This document shows positions 8,620 to 16,422 of a stretch of DNA of 64,000 bases, piece by piece. Each line of letters starts with the position of its first letter. Position 1 is the stretch's first letter. Under the pieces are notes generated by a model. That model saw only the letters and a list, made by a program, of their open reading frames with translations, had not been told where the DNA came from and did no database searches. The stretch comes from an uncultured Sutterella sp. (lineage in GTDB: Bacteria > Pseudomonadota > Gammaproteobacteria > Burkholderiales > Burkholderiaceae_F), in assembly GCA_905212345.1 (NCBI GenBank), contig CAJMEC010000004.1, positions 1 to 64,000 on the forward strand, in the 5' to 3' direction. The translations under genes were made by a program, and so were the position numbers.

Positions 8620-8644
8620 GGGAGGCGTTGTCCTCCCTTTTCTT
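8620..8644 (+). terminator. Hairpin with T-rich tail between clpP and clpX
   Basis: GGGAGG (8620-8625) pairs with CCTCCC (8632-8637) around a 6-base loop, followed by TTTTCTT. It is short, so it may act as an attenuator that lowers clpX relative to clpP rather than a full stop. Confidence 0.6.
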
Positions 8645-8658
8645 AATTAGGGATATCA

Positions 8659-9900
8659 ATGTCGGACAAACAAAATCGCTGTGCTTTTTGTGGTCGTGGT
8701 GAAAGCGAAGTCGAACACATGGTAACTGCCAATGGCGTTAGCATTTGTTCGGATTGCGCCCGTATGGCGCTCGAGTCAATGACTGGAGAGACAGCTCCTG
8801 CCGTCGCTTCAGACACAGCACCGCAAGAAAGTTTCCTGAATAAACCGCTGCCCAAGCCCAAGGAAATTTTTGATCGTTTAGATCAATACGTTATTGGGCA
8901 AGACCGCGCCAAACGAATTCTTTCTGTCGCGGTTTATAACCACTACAAACGATTGAGACACCTGAGCGATAAAACAACAGACGTTGAATTAGCCAAGAGT
9001 AATATTTTGCTCATTGGTCCGACCGGCTCCGGTAAAACGCTTTTTGCGCAAACCCTCGCCAAAATGCTTGATGTCCCCTTTGCTATTGCCGATGCAACAA
9101 CTTTGACAGAAGCCGGTTATGTTGGCGAAGACGTCGAAAATGTTGTGCTCAAGCTCCTTCAGGCGGCTGACGGCGATATTGAAAAAGCCCAGCGCGGCAT
9201 TATTTATCTGGATGAATTGGATAAGATTGCCCGTAAAAGTGAAAATCCTTCCATTACCCGTGACGTTTCCGGTGAAGGAGTTCAACAGGCTTTATTAAAA
9301 CTTATTGAAGGAACTCAAGCCAATCTTCCGCAACAGGGTGGCAGAAAGAACCCCGGCAAAGCCATGGTGACAGTGGATACCACAAATATCCTTTTCATTT
9401 GTGGTGGTGCTTTTGACGGACTTGACAAGATTATTCAACGTCGAGGTGAGCGCGCAGGAATCGGTTTTGCTGCTCAATTAAAGAGCAAAAACGAAAAGTC
9501 GCTCACAGAACTTTTCGCACAAGTTGAACCGACGGACTTGGTCAAATATGGCCTAATTCCGGAATTGGTGGGGCGTTTGCCTGTGATTGCTTCTTTAGAG
9601 GAACTCACAGAGGAGGCTTTGATTAGCATTCTTGTTAAACCGAAGAATGCTCTGATTAAGCAGTTTGAAGCCTTGTTTGCAATGGAAGGGGTGAAACTCA
9701 CTGTAACGGATGAGGCACTTGTAGCTATTGCCAAGAAAGCGATCAAACGCAAAACCGGCGCTCGCGGCCTAAGAAGTATTGTTGAAGGTGTGCTCACGGA
9801 TGTGATGTACGAAGTCCCAAGTTTAGGGGATGTTAAAGAAGTTGTGGTTGATGAGCGTGTAATCAATGAGGCCGCTAAACCGACCTATATTCGCCAATGA
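8659..9900 (+). CDS. clpX: ATP-dependent Clp protease ATP-binding subunit ClpX
   Basis: ClpX is the AAA+ unfoldase that recognises tagged substrates and feeds them to ClpP. The 413-residue protein has the N-terminal C4 zinc-binding domain (CAFC near residue 8, CSDC near 31), Walker A GPTGSGKT near residue 120, Walker B IIYLDELDKI, and the arginine-containing sensor 2 KTGARGLRSI. The stop codon overlaps the start of the downstream AlaX-like gene by 4 bases, implying translational coupling. Confidence 0.97.
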   Translation: MSDKQNRCAFCGRGESEVEHMVTANGVSICSDCARMALESMTGETAPAVASDTAPQESFLNKPLPKPKEIFDRLDQYVIGQDRAKRILSVAVYNHYKRLRHLSDKTTDVELAKSNILLIGPTGSGKTLFAQTLAKMLDVPFAIADATTLTEAGYVGEDVENVVLKLLQAADGDIEKAQRGIIYLDELDKIARKSENPSITRDVSGEGVQQALLKLIEGTQANLPQQGGRKNPGKAMVTVDTTNILFICGGAFDGLDKIIQRRGERAGIGFAAQLKSKNEKSLTELFAQVEPTDLVKYGLIPELVGRLPVIASLEELTEEALISILVKPKNALIKQFEALFAMEGVKLTVTDEALVAIAKKAIKRKTGARGLRSIVEGVLTDVMYEVPSLGDVKEVVVDERVINEAAKPTYIRQ

Positions 9901-10529
9901 CAGAACTTTTGTACCTTTTTGATGATTCAACTGAGTGTTCGGCAAGTGTTTTGTCCTGCATTCCGACCGATGACGGTCAGTATGCCGTAACACTTGACCG
10001 TACAATTTTTCATCCCCAAGGTGGCGGTCAACCCTCAGACATTGGCACAATAGGTAATGTTTCAGTTCTTAAAGTCGTGCATACACCTGAGGCTGTTTTG
10101 CATTTAACAGATCACGAAGTTGCCGGTAATGTCGTCCTCAAAGTCAATTTAGAGAAACGCCTTTTGCACTCAAGACTGCATTCAGCGGGGCACATTGTCG
10201 GCTTAGTCGGCGATCAATTGGGTTGGCATGCAATACGCGGTAATCATTTCCCGGGCGAAGCTCGTGTGTTATTCGAGCCGCGAGATCCAGCTTCCGTGAA
10301 ATTAATTGATTGTCCGCTGTTTCAAACAGAGGTTAATAAAGTTATCTCTGGATCCTTTTCGAGAGTTTTAAATGAAATAAACGGCATACGCACTGTGACT
10401 TGGGGCGATTTGCCAGCCTATCCCTGTGGGGGAACGCATGTCAAAACTTTGAACGAAATCGGTCAAGTTGAAATTAAAAAAATTAAGATGAAGAAAGGTC
10501 AAATCACGGTTTCGTATACGTTAACCTAA
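9897..10529 (+). CDS. AlaX-type alanyl-tRNA editing protein
   Basis: This 210-residue protein is a free-standing homologue of the AlaRS editing domain, which hydrolyses Ser- or Gly-mischarged tRNA(Ala). The zinc-binding signature is visible as HSRLHSAGH (HxxxH type) near residue 88 and CGGTH near residue 179. The N-terminal FHPQGGGQPSD segment is also typical. Its ATG overlaps the clpX stop (ATGA), so it is translationally coupled to clpX. An editing factor inside the Clp/Lon cluster makes sense as part of protein quality control, but this link is inference. Confidence 0.88.
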   Translation: MTELLYLFDDSTECSASVLSCIPTDDGQYAVTLDRTIFHPQGGGQPSDIGTIGNVSVLKVVHTPEAVLHLTDHEVAGNVVLKVNLEKRLLHSRLHSAGHIVGLVGDQLGWHAIRGNHFPGEARVLFEPRDPASVKLIDCPLFQTEVNKVISGSFSRVLNEINGIRTVTWGDLPAYPCGGTHVKTLNEIGQVEIKKIKMKKGQITVSYTLT

Positions 10530-10624
10530 AATATTGCTTAAACGAACCTAATTTGTATCTGTTTGTCTTTGTCTGATTACAAACCTAATCAAAACTGTTA
10601 CTCTCGTTCGTATCAATAATGTTG

Positions 10625-10678
10625 TACAGGGCCGTTTGGGGTTGAAATTTTGATTTTCATCCCCATATACGCCCTGTA
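10625..10678 (+). promoter_or_regulatory. Heat-shock (sigma-32 type) promoter inside a large dyad, upstream of lon
   Basis: GTTGAAA (10641-10647) and CCCCATATA (10661-10669), 13 bases apart, closely match the sigma-32 consensus CTTGAAA / CCCCATnT. The promoter sits in a long imperfect palindrome: TACAGGGC (10625-10632) mirrors GCCCTGTA (10671-10678), and GGGG-T-TGAAA mirrors TTTCA-T-CCCC inside it. The lon ATG at 10688 would be only about a dozen bases from the start of transcription. The dyad could be a repressor site or simply a DNA cruciform. Confidence 0.75.
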
Positions 10679-10687
10679 ATAGTTTCT

Positions 10688-13159
10688 ATGGTAAAGAAAT
10701 CGATGACAACTAAATCTAAAAAGAAACAAGCAGTTTTGCCTGTTCTTCCTCTGCGCGATATGGTGATTTTCCCCGGATGCATCCAACCGGTCTATGCCGG
10801 TCGTGCGATGAGTCTGGCTGCCATTCAAGCGATGGGTGAAGGAGATCAGATTGTTATTTTGACTCAGAAAAAGCCCGACGTGAATGAGCCGAAAGCGGAG
10901 GATCTGTTTGATGTGGGTGTGGTTGCTCGTGTTTTGCAACGAATCACGCTTCAAGACGGTTCGGTTAAGCTTTTGATTAATGCGTTATATCGCGTGAAGG
11001 TACAGTGGCTTGATTTTTCGCAAGCTTACATTAGTGCAATGGTTGAACCGATGGTCACTGTTCGTCCGGAGCAGCCTCTTGAGGAGGAAGCTTGGTTAAA
11101 GGCTTTGATGACAGCCTTTACGAACTTTACGCAAGTCAATACGGCTTTACCCAAAGACCTGATTAATCTTCTCAAGAATAAAAACTCTTTGGAAGAAACG
11201 CTTGATGTAGCCAGCCATTATTTGGATATCTCTGCATCCCAACGCCAGGAGCTTCTTGAAGAGCCCGATCTGATTCATCGTGTTGAAAAGGTTTTGGCTC
11301 GCGTGAGCGAACTCATTGACAAAGTGCAGATTGAAGAGAAAATTCAACGTCAAGTCAAGCGTCAAATGGATCGCAATCAACGAGAGTATTACCTCAACGA
11401 ACAGATGAAAGCGATTCAGAAGGAGTTGGGTCGCGGCGAAGACGAAATGGTCGATATTGACCAGTATGCCGAAAAAATTGCTAAAAGCGGCATGAGTGAT
11501 GAGGCTCGGGAAAAATGCGAAAGCGAATTAAAGAAACTTCGCATGATGCCTGCCATGTCCGCTGAAGCAACGGTAGTTCGCGGTTATTTGGATACGCTTT
11601 TGGCTCTGCCTTGGACCAAAAAGAGTCGTGTCAGCAAGAACATCAAAGAGGCAAGTGATATTCTCGAGGCTGATCACTATGGCTTAGAGAAGGTCAAGGA
11701 GCGCATTCTTGAGTATCTTGCTGTTCAATCTCGAGTTGACAAGGTTAAAGCACCTATTCTTTGTTTAGTCGGTGCCCCCGGTGTCGGTAAAACCAGTTTG
11801 GGTCAGTCCATCGCTAGGGCAACAAACCGTAAATTCGTCCGTATGGCTTTGGGCGGTGTTCGTGATGAAGCAGAAATTCGCGGACATAGACGCACTTATA
11901 TCGGGTCTATGCCTGGGAAAATTATTCAAAGCATTACAAAAGCAGGTGTTCGTAATCCGCTCTTTTTGCTCGATGAAGTAGACAAAATGGGAATGGATAG
12001 CCGTGGCGATCCCGCCAGTGCCCTGTTGGAGGTTTTGGATCCTGAACAAAACAATACTTTCCAGGATCACTACGTCGAGGTTGACTACGATCTCTCCGAT
12101 GTAATGTTTGTCGCGACGAGCAACTCGCTCAATATTCCGCAAGCCTTGCTGGACCGCATGGAAGTGATTTACCTGTCCGGGTACACGGAGGATGAGAAAC
12201 TTAATATTGCCAAACGTCATCTGATACCGAAACAGATGAAATTAAACGGTCTGAAAGATAAAGAACTTCAGATTGAAGATGAGGCGATTTTAGATATTAT
12301 CCGTTACTACACCCGTGAAGCGGGGGTACGTGGTCTGGAGCGTGAAATCAGCAAGATCTGTCGTAAGACGGTTAAAAATGCCTTGATTGCTCAGGCCGCT
12401 GCGCCCAAAAAACGGGGAGCGAAGAAGAAAACAATTGATACTGTGGTCGTCAATTCTTCAAATATCGGAGATTATTTGGGGGTTAAACGGTTCAGTATCG
12501 GTTTGGCACAGAAGGAGCCGCAAATTGGTCAAGTTAACGGATTGGCTTGGACTGAAGTCGGAGGAGATCTGCTTCAAATTGAAGCGGCCGTGTTCCCCGG
12601 CAAGGGACAGGTTCAACGCACTGGCAGCCTCGGCGACGTGATGAAAGAATCGGTTGAAGCCGCGCGCAGTGTGGTGCGCGCCCGTGCAGATAGTCTTGGA
12701 CTTGATCCGGATATTTTCGGTAAGACCGATTGGCACTTACACTTCCCGGAAGGAGCGACACCGAAGGATGGGCCGAGTGCCGGCGGAGCGATTGCTACCG
12801 CTATGGTTTCGGCTTTGACGAAGATCCCTGTCCGTCCTGACGTGGCAATGACCGGTGAAATCACACTTCATGGTGAGATTTTGGAAATCGGCGGCTTGAA
12901 AGAAAAGCTTTTGGCAGCGCTCAGAGCCGGTGTAAAGACCGTTTTGATTCCTAAAGACAATGTGAAGGATCTTCAAGAGATCCCGGACAATGTCAAGAAC
13001 GGTTTGGAAATTATTCCAGTGAAATGGATTGATGAGATTTTACCGATTGCCTTGGTGAAAAATCCGATGAAACGTTTCGATGAATTAACGAGAGAAGTGA
13101 AAACAGATGTCATTAAACATTCTGTTTTAGGAAGCCAAACGGGATCCGCCGCTTCATAA
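10688..13159 (+). CDS. lon: ATP-dependent protease Lon
   Basis: Lon degrades damaged and regulatory proteins in the cytoplasm. The 823-residue protein has the N-terminal substrate-binding LON domain (VLPVLPLRDMVIFPG), an AAA+ module with Walker A GAPGVGKTSLG near residue 361, and the C-terminal serine protease with the Ser697-Lys740 dyad (PKDGPSAGG and GGLKEK), spaced 43 residues apart as in E. coli Lon. A lysine-rich linker (AAAPKKRGAKKKT) precedes the protease domain. It has its own heat-shock type promoter. ATG at 10709 is an alternative start. Confidence 0.97.
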   Translation: MVKKSMTTKSKKKQAVLPVLPLRDMVIFPGCIQPVYAGRAMSLAAIQAMGEGDQIVILTQKKPDVNEPKAEDLFDVGVVARVLQRITLQDGSVKLLINALYRVKVQWLDFSQAYISAMVEPMVTVRPEQPLEEEAWLKALMTAFTNFTQVNTALPKDLINLLKNKNSLEETLDVASHYLDISASQRQELLEEPDLIHRVEKVLARVSELIDKVQIEEKIQRQVKRQMDRNQREYYLNEQMKAIQKELGRGEDEMVDIDQYAEKIAKSGMSDEAREKCESELKKLRMMPAMSAEATVVRGYLDTLLALPWTKKSRVSKNIKEASDILEADHYGLEKVKERILEYLAVQSRVDKVKAPILCLVGAPGVGKTSLGQSIARATNRKFVRMALGGVRDEAEIRGHRRTYIGSMPGKIIQSITKAGVRNPLFLLDEVDKMGMDSRGDPASALLEVLDPEQNNTFQDHYVEVDYDLSDVMFVATSNSLNIPQALLDRMEVIYLSGYTEDEKLNIAKRHLIPKQMKLNGLKDKELQIEDEAILDIIRYYTREAGVRGLEREISKICRKTVKNALIAQAAAPKKRGAKKKTIDTVVVNSSNIGDYLGVKRFSIGLAQKEPQIGQVNGLAWTEVGGDLLQIEAAVFPGKGQVQRTGSLGDVMKESVEAARSVVRARADSLGLDPDIFGKTDWHLHFPEGATPKDGPSAGGAIATAMVSALTKIPVRPDVAMTGEITLHGEILEIGGLKEKLLAALRAGVKTVLIPKDNVKDLQEIPDNVKNGLEIIPVKWIDEILPIALVKNPMKRFDELTREVKTDVIKHSVLGSQTGSAAS

Positions 13160-13187
13160 AAGTTCTGGTATCTTGTTTGGGTGATAC

Positions 13188-13219
13188 GCAAAAGGAGTTC
13201 AAATTGGGCTCCTTTTGTG
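13188..13219 (+). terminator. Terminator after lon
   Basis: GCAAAAGGAG (13188-13197) pairs with CTCCTTTTGT (13210-13219), followed by a T-rich tract. Confidence 0.75.
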
Positions 13220-13259
13220 ATTTTTGGTCTGTGTATGCGAAAAAAGTTTGTTTTCCCCC

Positions 13260-13288
13260 TTGAATTCAGGACTTTTGTAGTGTAATAT
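13260..13288 (+). promoter_or_regulatory. Promoter for the tRNA-Val/tRNA-Asp pair
   Basis: A -35 TTGAAT (13260-13265) and a -10 TAATAT (13283-13288) are 17 bases apart, about 23 bases before tRNA-Val. Confidence 0.55.
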
Positions 13289-13311
13289 GCGGACTTCTGT
13301 TTGAGAGTTGT

Positions 13312-13387
13312 GGGTGCTTAGCTCAGCTGGTAGAGCGGCGCCCTTACAAGGCGTAGGTCAGGAGTTCGAACCTCTTAGCACCCACCA
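13312..13387 (+). tRNA. tRNA-Val (anticodon TAC)
   Basis: The acceptor stem GGGTGCT pairs with AGCACCC, followed by A and an encoded CCA. The anticodon loop CTTACAA has TAC at 13345-13347. The D-loop AGCTCAGCTGGTAGAGC and the GGAGTTCGAACCTC T-arm are normal. Confidence 0.97.
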
Positions 13388-13412
13388 CAACGTCAAACGA
13401 TTGTAGGTCGAC

Positions 13413-13489
13413 GGAGTGGTAGTTCAGTTGGTTAGAATATCGGCCTGTCACGCCGAGGGTCGCGGGTTCGAGTCCCGTCCACTCCGCCA
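13413..13489 (+). tRNA. tRNA-Asp (anticodon GTC)
   Basis: GGAGTGG pairs with CCACTCC, followed by discriminator G and an encoded CCA. The anticodon GTC is at 13447-13449 in loop CTGTCAC. It lies 25 bases after tRNA-Val, probably in one transcript. Confidence 0.97.
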
Positions 13490-13591
13490 GTCATCTTTTT
13501 CTTTCCTTCTACTTATTTCCTACAGTTTTTCGTAAACTTTTGTTCTTTCTTCAAGCGGTTACGCCTTGTAATTGCTAGAATTAACGCATTT

Positions 13592-13609
13592 TGCGATTCT
13601 GTGATCGCA
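13592..13609 (+). repeat. Short inverted repeat upstream of ppiD
   Basis: TGCGAT and ATCGCA, separated by 6 bases, lie about 33 bases before the ppiD start. A TAGAAT at 13576-13581 just upstream could be a -10 element. The repeat may be a leader hairpin or an operator. Confidence 0.35.
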
Positions 13610-13641
13610 TTTCGATTTTTATTTCATTTAGGGATTGAGAA

Positions 13642-15546
13642 ATGCTTCAGGCTTTTCGTACACACAAGCGATGGATGATGTTTATCGCTATGATTTTCAT
13701 TATTCCTTCGTTCGTTGTCACGGGTATTTATAGTTATAACCGTATGTCAGATTCTGAAAACGATTTAGCGACCGTCGGTGATACTTCTATCACAATGATG
13801 GATTTTGATAACGCTAAACGTCAGTATTTGGATAATTTCCGTCGCCAAATGGGGCAAAGTTTTAAGCCCAATATGCTTGATACGGCTGAGGCACGTGCCT
13901 CTATCTTGGCTGCTTTAATTAGTGATCGAGCGATCTCTCTTGAAATTGCCAGTGAATATATGAATGTAGGCGAAGCCGACGCCATTAATTTGGTTAAACA
14001 GGCTCCCGCCTTCCAGCGCGACGGTAAATTCTCCACCGAAGCCTACCAGCAATTCTTAAACAGCATGGGTAAGTCGGATGAGCAGTTCGTGCTTGAGCTT
14101 CGTCGCGACCTCACCCGTCAAATGCTCTTGTCTGCCGTTTCCCAGACAACTCAGGCAAGCAACACGGTTGCTCAACGCATTCATGATCTTTTGACTGAAG
14201 AACGAACCATTCGTACTTTTGAAATTAAACCGTCAGCATTTTTAAAGACTGTTTCTGTCACCGATGCTGAAGCGCAGAGCTACTATGATCAGAATAAGTC
14301 ACTCTTTGCTGTTCCTGAAAGTGTGGATATTGAATACGTTGTCTTGTCGCCGGAGAGCTATAAAAACATTCAAGCTAGTGAAGACGACATCAAAACGTTC
14401 TATGAACAAAATCTTCAACGCTTCTCGACCCCTGAAGAGCGCCGAGCCAGCCATATCTTAATCGCTGTTAATGGTGAAAAAAGTGACGCTGACGCCAAAA
14501 AAGAAGCTGATGAAATTTACAAGCAATTGCAAGCGGATCCTTCCAAGTTCGCTCAGCTTGCCAAGTCCAAGTCGGCTGATCCCGGCAGTGCTCGCCAAGG
14601 CGGAGATTTAGGCTTTTTCCAAAAAGGCATGATGGTCCCCGAATTTGATAATGCTGTCTTTAGCGGAAAGAAGGGGGATTTGGTTGCTCCTGTTAAGACC
14701 CAATTTGGCTATCACATCATCAAGATTGTTGATGTAAAGCCCGCTCAAGCGAAGCCTTTGAAAGAAGTTTGCGCTGAAATTGAAGCACTCTATCAGCAAC
14801 AGGCTGCCATTCGCGCCTTTGCGGAAGACGCTGAAAATTTCTCCAATATGGTTTATGAACAAAGTGAATCGCTTCAACCAGTCGCAGAGCGTTTTGGTTT
14901 AAAGATTCAAACGGTTAAAAACGTTACTCGAGATTTTGAAGACCAACTCATCAATCCGAATGTCATCGAAGCCCTTTACGGTTTTGACGTGTTGGAAGAT
15001 AAACGCAATTCAAATGCTATTGAAGTGGCTTCCAATACCTTGTTGTCTGCACGCGTGACGGCGCATCACAAGCCGACTGTGAAGACTTTCGATGAAGTGA
15101 AGGGTGACATTGTTACCACTTTGAAGAATCATAAAGCGACGCAAGCCGCTCGTGCACAAGGATCGGCTGATATCGCTAAGCTTTTGGATAAAAAGCCCGC
15201 CAGCGCTAAGTTTGGCGACAAGACGGTTATCTCTCGTGAGCGTCCGGGTGCCTTCGCTTATGAAGTAGTGACCGCGGCTTTGCGTCCTCAAGCTGATAAG
15301 CTTCCGACCTATACCGGTGTTCAAACACAAGACGGTTCTTACTTCGTCATTGAAGTCCAAAGCTCTAAGAAGATTGAGGCTTCTCCTGAACAGTTGGCAA
15401 TGCGTAAGGCTGAATTGGCTCAACTTTACAGCAACCCTGAGCAGGCTGCCTTCATTAGTGGCTTAGAAACCAAGTTTGGTACTCAAATTCTTAAGGATGA
15501 ATATAAGCCCGGTTATCAACCTACGGAAGACGACGTCACTCCGTAA
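13642..15546 (+). CDS. ppiD: Membrane-anchored periplasmic folding factor PpiD
   Basis: PpiD is a periplasmic chaperone attached to the inner membrane near the SecYEG exit. The 634-residue protein has one N-terminal membrane segment (about residues 12-30), a SurA-like N domain, a parvulin domain at about 265-370 (RRASHILIAV, GGDLGFFQKGMMVPEF, FGYHIIKI), and a long C-terminal region. It follows the two tRNAs, the normal place in Burkholderiales. Size and organisation are as expected. Confidence 0.94.
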   Translation: MLQAFRTHKRWMMFIAMIFIIPSFVVTGIYSYNRMSDSENDLATVGDTSITMMDFDNAKRQYLDNFRRQMGQSFKPNMLDTAEARASILAALISDRAISLEIASEYMNVGEADAINLVKQAPAFQRDGKFSTEAYQQFLNSMGKSDEQFVLELRRDLTRQMLLSAVSQTTQASNTVAQRIHDLLTEERTIRTFEIKPSAFLKTVSVTDAEAQSYYDQNKSLFAVPESVDIEYVVLSPESYKNIQASEDDIKTFYEQNLQRFSTPEERRASHILIAVNGEKSDADAKKEADEIYKQLQADPSKFAQLAKSKSADPGSARQGGDLGFFQKGMMVPEFDNAVFSGKKGDLVAPVKTQFGYHIIKIVDVKPAQAKPLKEVCAEIEALYQQQAAIRAFAEDAENFSNMVYEQSESLQPVAERFGLKIQTVKNVTRDFEDQLINPNVIEALYGFDVLEDKRNSNAIEVASNTLLSARVTAHHKPTVKTFDEVKGDIVTTLKNHKATQAARAQGSADIAKLLDKKPASAKFGDKTVISRERPGAFAYEVVTAALRPQADKLPTYTGVQTQDGSYFVIEVQSSKKIEASPEQLAMRKAELAQLYSNPEQAAFISGLETKFGTQILKDEYKPGYQPTEDDVTP

Positions 15547-15553
15547 TCTTTAA

Positions 15554-15585
15554 TTGGTAGTCTGCCTTAAACGGCAGGCTACCAA
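15554..15585 (+). terminator. Strong hairpin just after ppiD
   Basis: TTGGTAGTCTGCC (15554-15566) pairs with GGCAGGCTACCAA (15573-15585), with one G-T pair. There is no T-run, so it may stabilise the ppiD mRNA 3' end more than terminate it. Confidence 0.5.
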
Positions 15586-15641
15586 ATACATCGAATTGAC
15601 TTCTGAAAACACTGTTTTTGAAGTTTATCTGAATTGACATC

Positions 15642-15675
15642 AACTCTCGTCTTGACATGCGAGAGTTATTTTTTT
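15642..15675 (+). terminator. Rho-independent terminator downstream of ppiD
   Basis: An 8-base perfect stem AACTCTCG (15642-15649) / CGAGAGTT (15660-15667) is followed by ATTTTTTTA. Confidence 0.88.
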
Positions 15676-15752
15676 ATTTAAGCTTCTCAGAGAGTGTTTT
15701 TTACGGTTGATGTATTACACACCGTTGCCACAACACTTTTCGTTCTCGCCAA

Positions 15753-16295
15753 TCATTCAAAAAAAACTTTGGGGTAAACAACGTTACCTTTAATATCATC
15801 CAGACGATTGGGACGTAACGGCAGGGCTAGACAACAGTTCAGATGATCGGGAAAAGGCATCATAATGCCAAAATCTGAGGCTGGTTTATAACCAAAGCGA
15901 CTGTAATAGCCTGGGTGTCCTAAAACGACGACGCCTTTGTAATTCAAACGAGTTGCCTCTCGGTGAGCAGCCAGAACAAGAGCGCTACCAACACCTTGGT
16001 TTTGCCATGATGGTAAAACAGATAGCGGTGCCAGAGCTAAGAGTGTGTCTGTTCGCTCTTTCGAAACGATTTCTACCTCCGATAAAAGAACGTGACCGAC
16101 AATGTTGCCATTTACGGATTCAGCGACTAAAGAAAGTTCAGGGATAAATTGTGGAAGATTCCTTAATTTATTCACTAATTGATGTTCATTCTGTGAGCTT
16201 TCTTTAACATTAGCAAACGCTTCTTGGATGACTTGCTGTGTGTTGAAAATGTCTGATAACGTTTCTTGTCGTATAAAAAATGTTTCGTTATTCAA
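15753..16295 (-). CDS. GNAT-family N-acetyltransferase (YhbS-like)
   Basis: This 180-residue protein has the GNAT fold. The acetyl-CoA loop is visible as QNQGVGSAL near residue 97, preceded by LAPLSVLPSW. The later VVLGHPGYYSRFGYKPA is the YhbS-type signature. The substrate is unknown. It is convergent with ppiD and separated from it by a terminator. It stands alone, with no operon partner. Confidence 0.85.
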   Translation of the reverse strand: MNNETFFIRQETLSDIFNTQQVIQEAFANVKESSQNEHQLVNKLRNLPQFIPELSLVAESVNGNIVGHVLLSEVEIVSKERTDTLLALAPLSVLPSWQNQGVGSALVLAAHREATRLNYKGVVVLGHPGYYSRFGYKPASDFGIMMPFPDHLNCCLALPLRPNRLDDIKGNVVYPKVFFE

Positions 16296-16372
16296 TGAGT
16301 TATCCTTTGAAAAGAAAATAAATCGAATTTTTTTGAAAAGCGTTTTAAGTCAATAAAAGCGCTCCAATGTAA

Positions 16373-16410
16373 AGCGGTTCCCAATTTTGAACTAAAAATT
16401 GGGAACCGCT
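16373..16410 (-). terminator. 16-base-pair perfect hairpin downstream of the NAD(P)HX repair gene
   Basis: AGCGGTTCCCAATTTT (16373-16388) and its exact reverse complement (16395-16410) flank a 6-base loop. It lies 12 bases beyond the stop of the minus-strand gene. There is no clear T-run on either side, so it may be a Rho-independent terminator of weak type or an mRNA-stabilising hairpin. Confidence 0.65.
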
Positions 16411-16422
16411 GTTATTTACGTG

